A stretch of 8,717 nucleotides of DNA from Thermaceae bacterium (GTDB taxonomy: Bacteria; Deinococcota; Deinococci; Deinococcales; Marinithermaceae). The position numbers were made by a program, and so were the translations under genes. Below, piece by piece: positions 1 to 5,456 of this stretch. The DNA is taken from contig JALVWZ010000293.1 of the NCBI GenBank assembly GCA_027023115.1, positions 1 through 8,717 on the forward strand, read 5' to 3'. The notes under the pieces were generated by a model. That model was given only the letters and a program-made list of their open reading frames with translations. It was not told the DNA's origin and did not search any database. Every line of letters begins with the position of its first letter. Positions within the stretch are counted from its first letter, which is position 1.

Positions 1-43
1 TGAACCCGAGGACCAGCAGCAGGGCTTCGACGAAGCGGCGCAT
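1..43 (-). CDS. 5' end of a small unidentified gene downstream of infB (partial)
   Basis: An ATG at 43 on the minus strand opens a frame that runs off the left edge and gives MRRFVEALLLVLGF. A basic start followed by a hydrophobic stretch could be a signal peptide or first membrane segment. It begins 15 nt after the infB stop. An in-frame TAG just upstream limits the start to this ATG or the GTG directly before it (46-44). The ribosome site is poor: AGGTG abuts the ATG. It does not resemble the start of RbfA, which follows infB in many bacteria. Function is unknown because only 14 residues are visible, and the frame could be spurious. Confidence 0.4.
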   Translation of the reverse strand, partial: MRRFVEALLLVLGF

Positions 44-58
44 CACCTACGCAGTTTA

Positions 59-1783
59 CTAGGCTTCGGCCACCTCTACCTGGCGGACGGCCTCGAGCAC
101 GTCGCCCTCCTGGTAGTCGTCAAAGCCAGCCAGTTTGATGCCGCACTCGTAACCGGCGGCCACCTCGCGCACGTCGTCCTTGAAGCGCTTGAGGCTGTCG
201 ATGCGGCCGCTCCAGACTTCTTCGCCGTCCCGGAGCACACGAATCTCGGCGTTGCGGACGATCTTGCCGTCAGTCACCATGCAACCGGCCACCTTGCCCC
301 CCTTGGGCAGCTTGAAGACGGCGCGCACCTCGGCGTGGCCCACGACCTCCTCCACCATCTCCGGCTCGGTCTGGGCGCGCACCATCTCGCGCACCTCGTC
401 TATCAGATCGTAGATGACTCGGAAGCTCTTCAGCAATACTCCCTTTTGCTCGGCCTTCTTCTTGACCGAACCGGGCGGGTTGACGCCGAAGGAGAGGATG
501 GCGGCGTTCTCGGTGGTGCTGGCCAGCAGGATGTCGCCCTCGGTAGGCGCGCCGATGGCCTCGAGCAAGACGTTGATCTTGACGTCCTCGGTCTCTTCCT
601 TGGCGAGGATGCCCTTGATGGCCTCGAGTGAACCCTGGGTGTCGGCACGGAGGATCAGGTTGATCTCGGCCTTCTGCCCCTCCTGCATCTGCCGCAGCAG
701 GTCGGCCATGCTCTTCACCTTGCGGCGCTCGGCCTCCTCCTGCTCACGGGCCTTGCGCTCCTCGCGGCGCTCCTCGGATATCTCCTTGGCGGCCACCTCG
801 TCGGGCACCCACTCCACGGTCGTGCCCGCTTCGGGCAGGTCGCGGAACCCGAGCACCTGCACCGCCGTACCCGGAGGGGCCTCTTTCACCTGCTTACCGT
901 CGGGGTCTATCATGGCGCGGATCTTGCCCCAAACGTCGCCGGCCAGCAGGTAGTCGCCGACGCGGAAGGTGCCCTCCTGCACCAGTAACGTCACCAGCAC
1001 GCCGGCCTTCTTGTCGCGCTTGGACTCGAGAATAACTCCGCGCGGCTCCGCTTCCGGGTCGGCGCGCAGGTCTTCCATCTCGGCCACCAGCAAAATCATG
1101 TCGAGTAGGTCGCTGACGTTCTCGCCGGTCTTGGCGCTGATCGGCACCACTATCGCCTCGCCGCCGTAGGCCTCGGGAACGAAGCCCTCCTTGATGAGGT
1201 CCTGCATTACTTTTTCCACGTCGGCGCGCGGCAGGTCTATCTTGTTGATCGCGAAGATGATCGGCACGCCCGCGGCCTTAGCGTGGGCGATGGCCTCCTT
1301 GGTCTGCGGCATGATGCCGTCGTCGGCGGCGATGACGATCACGGCAATGTCGGCCACCCGCGCCCCGCGCTCGCGAATGGTGGTGAAGGCCTCGTGGCCG
1401 GGAGTGTCGACGAAGACGATCTTGCCGTTCGGCGTTTCCACGGTAAACGCGCCCACGTGCTGGGTAATACCGCCGGCTTCGCGCTCGGCGATGCGGCTGT
1501 TGCGCAGGTGGTCGAGGAGGGTCGTCTTGCCATGGTCGACGTGGCCCATGATGGTCACCACCGGCGGCCGCAGCGGTAACGCCCGCCGTGCTTCCTCGGC
1601 CTTACGTTTTTCTTCGAGGCCGCGCTGCTCGGCTACTATTTCCTTGACGGCGGCGGCCGTTTCCTCGTCGAGGGTCGAGGCGTGCGACTTATACTCCACC
1701 CCCATCGTGTCCAGGAGCTCCATTAGCTCCTTGTTTTCCATGCCCAGTTCTTTGGCCAGTTGGTAAATGCGAATCTTCGCCAT
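59..1783 (-). CDS. infB: Translation initiation factor IF-2, short Thermus type
   Basis: IF-2 is the GTPase that brings initiator fMet-tRNA to the 30S subunit and promotes joining of the 50S subunit. The 574-residue product has a short IF2-N domain (about 1-55), then the G domain with G1 GHVDHGKT (80-87), switch region GITQHVGA (105-112), G3 DTPGHE (126-131), G4 NKID (180-183) and G5 SAK (216-218). A beta-barrel domain II follows from about 245, a charged helix at about 330-365, domain III at about 370-465, and the C-terminal fMet-tRNA-binding domain containing GYECGI (544-549). The long N-terminal extension of E. coli IF-2 is absent, as in T. thermophilus (about 571 aa). The ATG follows a strong AGGAGG at 5-6 nt. 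It starts inside the end of ylxR, suggesting translational coupling. The gene ends in tandem stops TAG TAA. Confidence 0.98.
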   Translation of the reverse strand: MAKIRIYQLAKELGMENKELMELLDTMGVEYKSHASTLDEETAAAVKEIVAEQRGLEEKRKAEEARRALPLRPPVVTIMGHVDHGKTTLLDHLRNSRIAEREAGGITQHVGAFTVETPNGKIVFVDTPGHEAFTTIRERGARVADIAVIVIAADDGIMPQTKEAIAHAKAAGVPIIFAINKIDLPRADVEKVMQDLIKEGFVPEAYGGEAIVVPISAKTGENVSDLLDMILLVAEMEDLRADPEAEPRGVILESKRDKKAGVLVTLLVQEGTFRVGDYLLAGDVWGKIRAMIDPDGKQVKEAPPGTAVQVLGFRDLPEAGTTVEWVPDEVAAKEISEERREERKAREQEEAERRKVKSMADLLRQMQEGQKAEINLILRADTQGSLEAIKGILAKEETEDVKINVLLEAIGAPTEGDILLASTTENAAILSFGVNPPGSVKKKAEQKGVLLKSFRVIYDLIDEVREMVRAQTEPEMVEEVVGHAEVRAVFKLPKGGKVAGCMVTDGKIVRNAEIRVLRDGEEVWSGRIDSLKRFKDDVREVAAGYECGIKLAGFDDYQEGDVLEAVRQVEVAEA

Positions 1784-2036
1784 CTTCTCCTCCTAAATAG
1801 GCGTCCAGGGCCGCGGCCAGCGAGGCGGCTCCAGCGCCGGCCCAGCGCCTCAGTTTCTTTTCTTCCCGGCAAGCGGGGTTGTCGGGGCAGACGTACGCCC
1901 CCCGCCCCGGCTTCTTGCCGCTGGGGTCTATCTCCCAGCCCGCCGCCGTACGCACCACCCGCAGCAGCTCGCGCTTCGGCCGCCGCCGGCGGCAGGAAGC
2001 GCACATCCGCACGGGAACGTGACCCTTACTCTTCAC
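1689..2036 (-). CDS. ylxR: YlxR-family RNA-binding protein (DUF448) with an extended C-terminus
   Basis: YlxR is a small basic protein encoded between nusA and infB in many bacteria. Reported roles are RNA/nucleoid binding and modulation of RNase P or gene expression; its role here is not known. From the GTG at 2036 it is 115 aa. It begins [18 protein letters not shown], with the family CxxCR signature (C12, C15), an RELLRVVR strand and the diagnostic GRGAYVC motif (44-50). C56 follows, so four cysteines might form a metal site (inference). A GTG at 2048 would add MRRA, but GAGGAGG then abuts the start. From 2036 the same Shine-Dalgarno is about 12 nt away, neither ideal. It overlaps the nusA end by 11 nt. 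The conserved domain ends near residue 82; the Gly/Asp-rich tail is read through the infB ribosome site and 95 nt of infB. Confidence 0.88.
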   Translation of the reverse strand: MKSKGHVPVRMCASCRRRRPKRELLRVVRTAAGWEIDPSGKKPGRGAYVCPDNPACREEKKLRRWAGAGAASLAAALDAYLGGEDGEDSHLPTGQRTGHGKQGANGAPGHDGGGV

Positions 2037-3219
2037 CGCTCTTCTCACCCTCCTCGGCGGTGTCGGCGAAGAGGCTGTCGAAGCGGGCCTTGGCGCCGGC
2101 GTCCACCTGCACCTCCTCGCCCTTCTCGGACGCGCGGATGAGCGCCTCGTCGAGGTCCGAGACCTCCTCCGACTCCTTGAAGTCGATGTCGAAGCCGGTC
2201 AGCTTGGAGGCCAAACGCACGTTCTGACCACCGCGGCCGATGGCCACCGAGTGCTGGTCTTTACCTACCCAGACCGAAGCGCGGGCGCCCTCGCTGTCTA
2301 TCTCGATGTTGCCGACGGTGGCCGGCGAGAGGGCGTTGCGGATGAACTCGCGCGGGTTGGGGCTCCAGGGAATGACGTCTATCTTCTCGCGGCCCAGCTC
2401 GGCGCTGACTGCCTGGATGCGCTGCCCCTTGTGCCCGATGCAAGCGCCAATCGGGTCTACGTTGGGGTTGTGGCTGACCACGGCCACCTTGCTGCGGCTG
2501 CCCGGCTCGCGGGCGACCTTCTTGATCTCCACCGTGCCCTCGGCGATCTCCGGCACTTCCTGACGCATCAGGTACTTGAGCAACTCCTCGTGGGCGCGGG
2601 AAACGATCAGGCTGGGGCCCTTGGAGCTGCGGCGCACTTCCTTGAGGTAGACCTTGATCCGCTGGCCCGGGTGGTAGCGCTCGCCGGGAATCTGCTCGCG
2701 CGGCGGCATGAGCGCCTCGCCGCGACCCAGGTCTACGTAGACGTTGCCGCGGTTGTCCACGCGCGTCACCTGGCCGGTCAGGATCTCGCCTTCGCGCCCT
2801 TTGTACTCCTCGAAAACGCGGTTGCGCTCGGCTTCCTTGAGGCGCTGGGTGAGGATCTGCTTGGCCGCCTGGACGGCGATGCGGCTGAACTCGTCGGGGT
2901 CGACGGGGAACTCCATCTCTTCGTCGAGCTGGACCTCCGGGTCGTAGCGGCGCGCCTCCTCGAGCGAGATCTCGCGGTCGGGGTTCTCTACCTCCTCCAC
3001 CACGCGGCGGATCTCGAGCACGTCAATGGTGCCGGTCTGCGGGTCGAGGGTTACCTCCACCAGCGGCCCGGCCCCCTCCTCGACCTCCTTGGGCTTGAAG
3101 CCCTTGTGGCGCAAGTAGGCCTTGGCCAAGGCCTCCTCGAAGGCCTCGATTAGCTCCTCGGTGCTCACGCCGCGCTCGAGTGCGACGTGTTGTAGTGCGT
3201 CTACGAACTCTCTGTTCAT
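2026..3219 (-). CDS. nusA: Transcription termination/antitermination factor NusA
   Basis: NusA binds RNA polymerase and nascent RNA, and affects pausing, hairpin-dependent termination and antitermination. The 397-aa product has the N-terminal polymerase-binding domain (1 to about 130), an S1 domain (about 144-208, GEILTGQVTRVDNRGNVYV), KH1 with IGHKGQR (261-267) and KH2 with IGRGGQN (327-333), then a short acidic tail. The two C-terminal acidic repeats of E. coli NusA (495 aa) are missing, as is usual outside the Proteobacteria. The ATG lies 12 nt after the rimP stop, and that stop is part of the ribosome site (TAAGGAGG), which ties nusA translation to rimP. The start of ylxR lies inside the nusA 3' end. 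NusA is also a plausible factor acting on the hairpin in its own operon leader (inference). Confidence 0.97.
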   Translation of the reverse strand: MNREFVDALQHVALERGVSTEELIEAFEEALAKAYLRHKGFKPKEVEEGAGPLVEVTLDPQTGTIDVLEIRRVVEEVENPDREISLEEARRYDPEVQLDEEMEFPVDPDEFSRIAVQAAKQILTQRLKEAERNRVFEEYKGREGEILTGQVTRVDNRGNVYVDLGRGEALMPPREQIPGERYHPGQRIKVYLKEVRRSSKGPSLIVSRAHEELLKYLMRQEVPEIAEGTVEIKKVAREPGSRSKVAVVSHNPNVDPIGACIGHKGQRIQAVSAELGREKIDVIPWSPNPREFIRNALSPATVGNIEIDSEGARASVWVGKDQHSVAIGRGGQNVRLASKLTGFDIDFKESEEVSDLDEALIRASEKGEEVQVDAGAKARFDSLFADTAEEGEKSGEE

Positions 3220-3231
3220 CCTTCCCCCTCC

Positions 3232-3675
3232 TTAACGGTGCTCCTGCGGCCACTCGGCCAGGTTGGCCTTGAAGTGGCCTATCTTTAGCTTTTTCTCCTC
3301 GCCGCCGGGCAGCGAAAAGGTAACCTCTCCCCCGCCAACGGCGGTTATACGGCCGGTAAAGTGCTCCTCCTCGGTACGTACCTTGACCTTCAGACCGCTA
3401 AAACGCTCGAAGTGGCGTGCGGTCAAGAGCGGACGCTTGGGCCCGGGCGACTCTACCTCCAGCCGGTAACTGCCGCGAATCGGGTCGAGGCGGTCGAGCT
3501 CGAGGCCTATCACCCGGTTGGCCCGCTCCAGGTCGGCGACTCTCACCGGCTTTTCGTCGAGGCGGTCGAGCTTGACCGTGAGCACCTGCGTTTTTCCGGC
3601 GCCGTGCAGGTTTACCTCCAGCGGCTCGAAACCCAGCGGCCGCACCACGTTTTCTACCAGTTCCCAAAGATCCAT
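3232..3675 (-). CDS. rimP: Ribosome maturation factor RimP
   Basis: RimP binds free 30S subunits and is needed for their maturation, around assembly of the S12 and central pseudoknot region. The 147-aa product has the usual length (about 150). Its N-terminal alpha/beta domain spans about 1-75 and contains YRLEVESPGPKRPL (70-83), the family's signature around SSPGxxRPL. An Sm-like beta-barrel domain follows (about 84-147). The ATG at 3675 has GGAG 7 nt upstream. Gene order rimP-nusA is almost universal in bacteria and supports the call. It is the first gene of the operon; the leader upstream contains a promoter and competing hairpins. Confidence 0.95.
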   Translation of the reverse strand: MDLWELVENVVRPLGFEPLEVNLHGAGKTQVLTVKLDRLDEKPVRVADLERANRVIGLELDRLDPIRGSYRLEVESPGPKRPLLTARHFERFSGLKVKVRTEEEHFTGRITAVGGGEVTFSLPGGEEKKLKIGHFKANLAEWPQEHR

Positions 3676-3700
3676 AACAGCTCCGGTTTTCCGCCCCTTT

Positions 3701-3730
3701 CAGAAACAAAGGGTGGGTTGACACCCACCC
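3701..3730 (-). terminator. Terminator-like hairpin in the rimP leader (candidate attenuator)
   Basis: Read on the minus strand, GGGTGGGT pairs perfectly with ACCCACCC (8 bp, 3730-3711) around a GTCA loop. TTTGTTTCTG follows, a somewhat interrupted U-tract. It lies about 20 nt downstream of the predicted start of transcription and 36 nt before the rimP ATG, so it would act on the rimP operon transcript. It could instead be a distant terminator for the propeller gene that ends at 3934. Confidence 0.6.
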
Positions 3731-3756
3731 TGAATACTCCAGGGGACTACTAATGC

Positions 3757-3785
3757 ATAATAGCATATTCGGCGGCTGCTTTCAC
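3757..3785 (-). promoter_or_regulatory. Promoter of the rimP-nusA-ylxR-infB operon
   Basis: On the minus strand there is an extended -10 element TGC-TATTAT (3765-3757). GTGAAA (3785-3780) lies 17 bp upstream as a -35 box, matching TTGACA at four of six positions. Transcription would start near 3750, giving a leader of about 75 nt before rimP. It is one of the few A+T-rich patches in the intergenic region. This is prediction from consensus only. Confidence 0.6.
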
Positions 3786-3793
3786 GCGCGGTC

Positions 3794-3807
3794 ACGTTTA
3801 GAAACGT
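3794..3807. promoter_or_regulatory. Small inverted repeat upstream of the rimP promoter
   Basis: ACGTTT-AG-AAACGT has two 6-bp arms and a 2-bp centre, about 50 bp upstream of the predicted rimP start of transcription and just beyond the -35 box. The position suits a protein-binding site, but the repeat is short and could be chance. Confidence 0.25.
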
Positions 3808-3855
3808 CCCTTACCGGTCCCATTGCAAACGGCTCCACTGACGAGGCCGCGAACA

Positions 3856-3882
3856 GACCGGAGCGCATACCGCGCTCCGGTC
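3856..3882. repeat. 11-bp perfect inverted repeat in the propeller-rimP gap (possible weak terminator)
   Basis: GACCGGAGCGC and GCGCTCCGGTC form an 11-bp stem with an ATACC loop, starting about 52 nt after the stop of the minus-strand propeller gene. Neither side has a run of T (the minus side continues CTGTTCGCGG). If it ends the propeller transcript it is not a canonical intrinsic terminator. It could instead protect the mRNA 3' end from exonucleases. Confidence 0.5.
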
Positions 3883-3933
3883 GCTCGAGTCGTTTGCTGC
3901 TTAAAGCTGGCCGCTTTTCGCGGTTACAGCCCG

Positions 3934-5118
3934 CTACCTGCCGGCCGACTCGAAACCAGCGGGCAGGCGAATTATGGTCACGTCGTCGTTCCAGGGCGTC
4001 GGGTCGAGAGCGGTCAGCTCTGGCACCACCAGCAGCAAGCTGCCGTCTTCCAGACCCTTGACCACCACGTCGGCGGGTCCGCTCAACTCGGCGTTCGGCT
4101 CCAGCTCGAGGCGCATTGGCTTACCACCGGGCGGCACCACGATGACGAAGTTGGGCGAAACGCCAATCTCGGTGTCGAACTGCGTCCCCCGCGCCGAGAA
4201 GTCGAGGCCGTCCAGCTTGCCCAGGTTGCTAAAGACCGGAGCCACTTCCTTGCCGGCGGCGAAGTCGGCGGTGGTCAGCTTCCATAGGCCGCCGTTGGCC
4301 GGGTCCAACTGGGCGCCGCCGACGGTGTTGACCCAGACCTCGCCAGTAAGTGGCGAAACCTCCACGCCGTCGGGCCAGCCGGGGTTGGGTACGAACTGCG
4401 GCTTGACCGCCGGTTCGCGCCCTGCGGCCAGGTCGTCAAGGGCGGCTACCGGGACCTTCCAGGTGCCGCCGTTGTAGGGAATGGGCGGCACGAACTGATC
4501 GGCGCCAAAGCCGGTGTCGGTAAAGTAGAGGTTTCCTTCGTCGTCAAAGGCCAGCGCATTGCACAGCACGACCGGGCCGCCGGTCATGCGCGCGAAGATG
4601 GAACCCCAGGAAAGGTTGATCTCGCCGACGATCTGGCCGCTATCGGGGTTGAAGGCGATTATCTTCGTCTTCAGGCGCTTGCGGTCGGTTATCGGGTTAC
4701 CGTCGGCATCGGAAAGCGGCGCCGAACCAATCGGCGCAAAGATGGTGCCGCGGGTAAAGCGGCGCGTATTGACCGGCAGCACCGCCATCCCGAGCGGCGC
4801 GGTCACGTGGTCGATGAAGTGGAGGTCTACTATCCGCGCGTCGCCATAGGGCCCCACTTCCAGCTTGCTGATCGAGCCGGCTCCTTCGGTAAAGCCAAAC
4901 GGCTTTTGCGCGTTGCCGTGAACGGCGGTGTTGGCTACGAAGAGGTAGCGTCCGTCGAGGCTGAAAATGACTGCTTCGGGGTTATCGAAGAGGTGCAGTT
5001 CGCTAACCACCTGCCCCTTGACCGGATATGCCGGCATGTTGCCGGCCGCCAGAGCCGTCCCCCACAGCATGGCTAGAGCCAGTATGGATACCGTTACCCT
5101 CCTGCACGATCCGTTCAT
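3934..5118 (-). CDS. Exported SMP-30/gluconolactonase-like beta-propeller protein
   Basis: From the ATG at 5118 the product is 394 aa. It starts with a signal peptide: MNGSCRR, a hydrophobic core (about 8-20), and a likely cut after TALA (24). No lipobox is seen. The mature part has propeller-blade-like segments: NPEAVIFSLDGRYLFVAN (46-63), CNALAFDDEGNLYFTDT (186-202), PDGVEVSPLTGEVWVNT (249-265) and LDGLDFSARG (302-311). These resemble SMP-30/gluconolaconase and NHL-like propellers, in which a Glu, an Asn and an Asp bind a metal. E48, N187 and D250 are the candidates here (inference). About 370 mature residues is longer than the usual 300. A TTG at 5136 in the same frame would add six residues; I prefer the ATG because AAAGGGG lies 5 nt upstream. 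Substrate is unknown. It has its own promoter and is divergent from the leu genes, so a link to leucine synthesis is not implied. Confidence 0.8.
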   Translation of the reverse strand: MNGSCRRVTVSILALAMLWGTALAAGNMPAYPVKGQVVSELHLFDNPEAVIFSLDGRYLFVANTAVHGNAQKPFGFTEGAGSISKLEVGPYGDARIVDLHFIDHVTAPLGMAVLPVNTRRFTRGTIFAPIGSAPLSDADGNPITDRKRLKTKIIAFNPDSGQIVGEINLSWGSIFARMTGGPVVLCNALAFDDEGNLYFTDTGFGADQFVPPIPYNGGTWKVPVAALDDLAAGREPAVKPQFVPNPGWPDGVEVSPLTGEVWVNTVGGAQLDPANGGLWKLTTADFAAGKEVAPVFSNLGKLDGLDFSARGTQFDTEIGVSPNFVIVVPPGGKPMRLELEPNAELSGPADVVVKGLEDGSLLLVVPELTALDPTPWNDDVTIIRLPAGFESAGR

Positions 5119-5202
5119 AAGAACCCCTTTCTGCAAGTTGTTAGCTGGGCGTTACGAAATAAGGTGGATATGGTGAACGCTTTAGAACTCTAGATTGCAT
5201 TA

Positions 5203-5231
5203 AGTATAAACGTCTTCTTCACATCCGTCAA
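5203..5231 (-). promoter_or_regulatory. Promoter of the propeller gene
   Basis: On the minus strand TTGACG (5231-5226), a 17-bp spacer and TATACT (5208-5203) form a near-consensus sigma-A promoter. Transcription would start near 5196, leaving an untranslated leader of about 78 nt. Both hexamers and the spacing are the same as in the divergent leu promoter. Confidence 0.7.
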
Positions 5232-5236
5232 GTATA

Positions 5237-5250
5237 TTCACATATGTGAA
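5237..5250. promoter_or_regulatory. Perfect 14-bp palindrome, candidate operator
   Basis: TTCACATATGTGAA is a perfect palindrome. Weaker outer symmetry (GTA at 5232-5234, TAC at 5253-5255) extends the dyad to 24 bp. It sits five bases upstream of the -35 box of the propeller promoter, centred near -47 from its predicted start, a place typical of activators. Relative to leuC it is about 95 bp upstream of the start of transcription. The binding protein is not known; no regulator gene is in the window. Confidence 0.55.
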
Positions 5251-5276
5251 CTTACCGATTGAGTCACTTCTCGTCA

Positions 5277-5291
5277 GGGCTCACTCAGCCC
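5277..5291. repeat. Short inverted repeat upstream of the leu promoter
   Basis: GGGCT-CACTC-AGCCC, with a further GTC/GAC pairing outside one unpaired A (5273-5294), lies just upstream of the leu -35 box, centred about 55 bp before the predicted start. It is a possible binding site for a regulator, but short enough to be chance. Confidence 0.25.
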
Positions 5292-5303
5292 GACCCTCTC
5301 AGC

Positions 5304-5332
5304 TTGACGACGTCCGCCGCTGAACGTATACT
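5304..5332 (+). promoter_or_regulatory. Promoter of the leuCD operon
   Basis: TTGACG (5304-5309), a 17-bp spacer and TATACT (5327-5332) make a near-consensus sigma-A promoter. The start of transcription should fall at about 5338-5340. That is only a few bases before the leader-peptide ATG at 5343, so the leader mRNA would be almost leaderless. Confidence 0.75.
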
Positions 5333-5342
5333 CATGCGCAAG

Positions 5343-5390
5343 ATGACGTACGTGCACGCCCTAACGCTATTCCCACCCTCCCGGGGGTAG
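5343..5390 (+). CDS. Putative leucine leader peptide of leuC
   Basis: A 15-codon frame, ATG at 5343 to TAG at 5388, encodes MTYVHALTLFPPSRG. It contains two Leu codons, both CTA (5361 and 5367), separated by one Thr codon. CTA is scarce among the CTG/CTC-rich genes around it. An ATG at 5334 is in frame, but would lie upstream of the predicted transcript start. No Shine-Dalgarno is possible; initiation would be near-leaderless, which is known in Deinococcus-Thermus. Its stop codon lies within the 5' arm of the candidate antiterminator, the usual design of leader-peptide attenuators. Two Leu codons is fewer than the four in enteric leu leaders, so the call is inference from layout. Confidence 0.6.
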   Translation: MTYVHALTLFPPSRG

Positions 5391-5422
5391 GCTTGGCGTT
5401 TTGCTGCGCGCGTGCCGCCCCC
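5383..5422 (+). promoter_or_regulatory. Candidate antiterminator of the leuC leader
   Basis: GGGGG-TA-GGC (5383-5392) can pair with GCC-G-CCCCC (5414-5422): eight base pairs with a small internal loop and a 21-nt hairpin loop. The 3' arm covers nearly all of the terminator's 5' arm, so the two structures exclude each other. A ribosome held at the CTA codons would leave this 5' arm free; one that reaches the TAG would cover it. Confidence 0.5.
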
Positions 5423-5436
5423 GAGGGGCGGTTTTT
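5415..5436 (+). terminator. Intrinsic terminator in the leuC leader (attenuator)
   Basis: CCGCCCC and GGGGCGG form a perfect 7-bp G+C stem with a CGA loop, followed directly by TTTTT (5432-5436). It lies between the leu promoter and leuC, ending only 8 nt before the leuC ribosome site. No annotated plus-strand gene precedes it except the leader peptide. It therefore most likely sets how often transcription enters leuC. Confidence 0.85.
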
Positions 5437-5456
5437 CGTTGTCGAAAGGAGGCGTA

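Noticed and set aside
2251..3153. Long open frame (300 codons) on the plus strand opposite nusA
   Set aside because: It is antisense to a clear nusA. The Leu/Ala/Val/Asp-rich product reflects G+C-rich codon use on the other strand, and no family motif is visible.
3753..4287. Two plus-strand frames of 102 and 154 codons spanning the rimP upstream region and the end of the propeller gene
   Set aside because: They overlap the propeller gene in antisense and cross the rimP promoter, and they have no recognisable protein family.
5119..5136. TTG at 5136 as start of the propeller protein
   Set aside because: The ATG at 5118 has AAAGGGG at proper spacing and gives a cleaner signal peptide; the TTG has no ribosome site.
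5412..5456. Upstream ATG as the leuC start
   Set aside because: It would place the terminator stem inside the coding region and add 15 unrelated residues. The GTG at 5457 has a perfect Shine-Dalgarno and gives the expected cysteine numbering.
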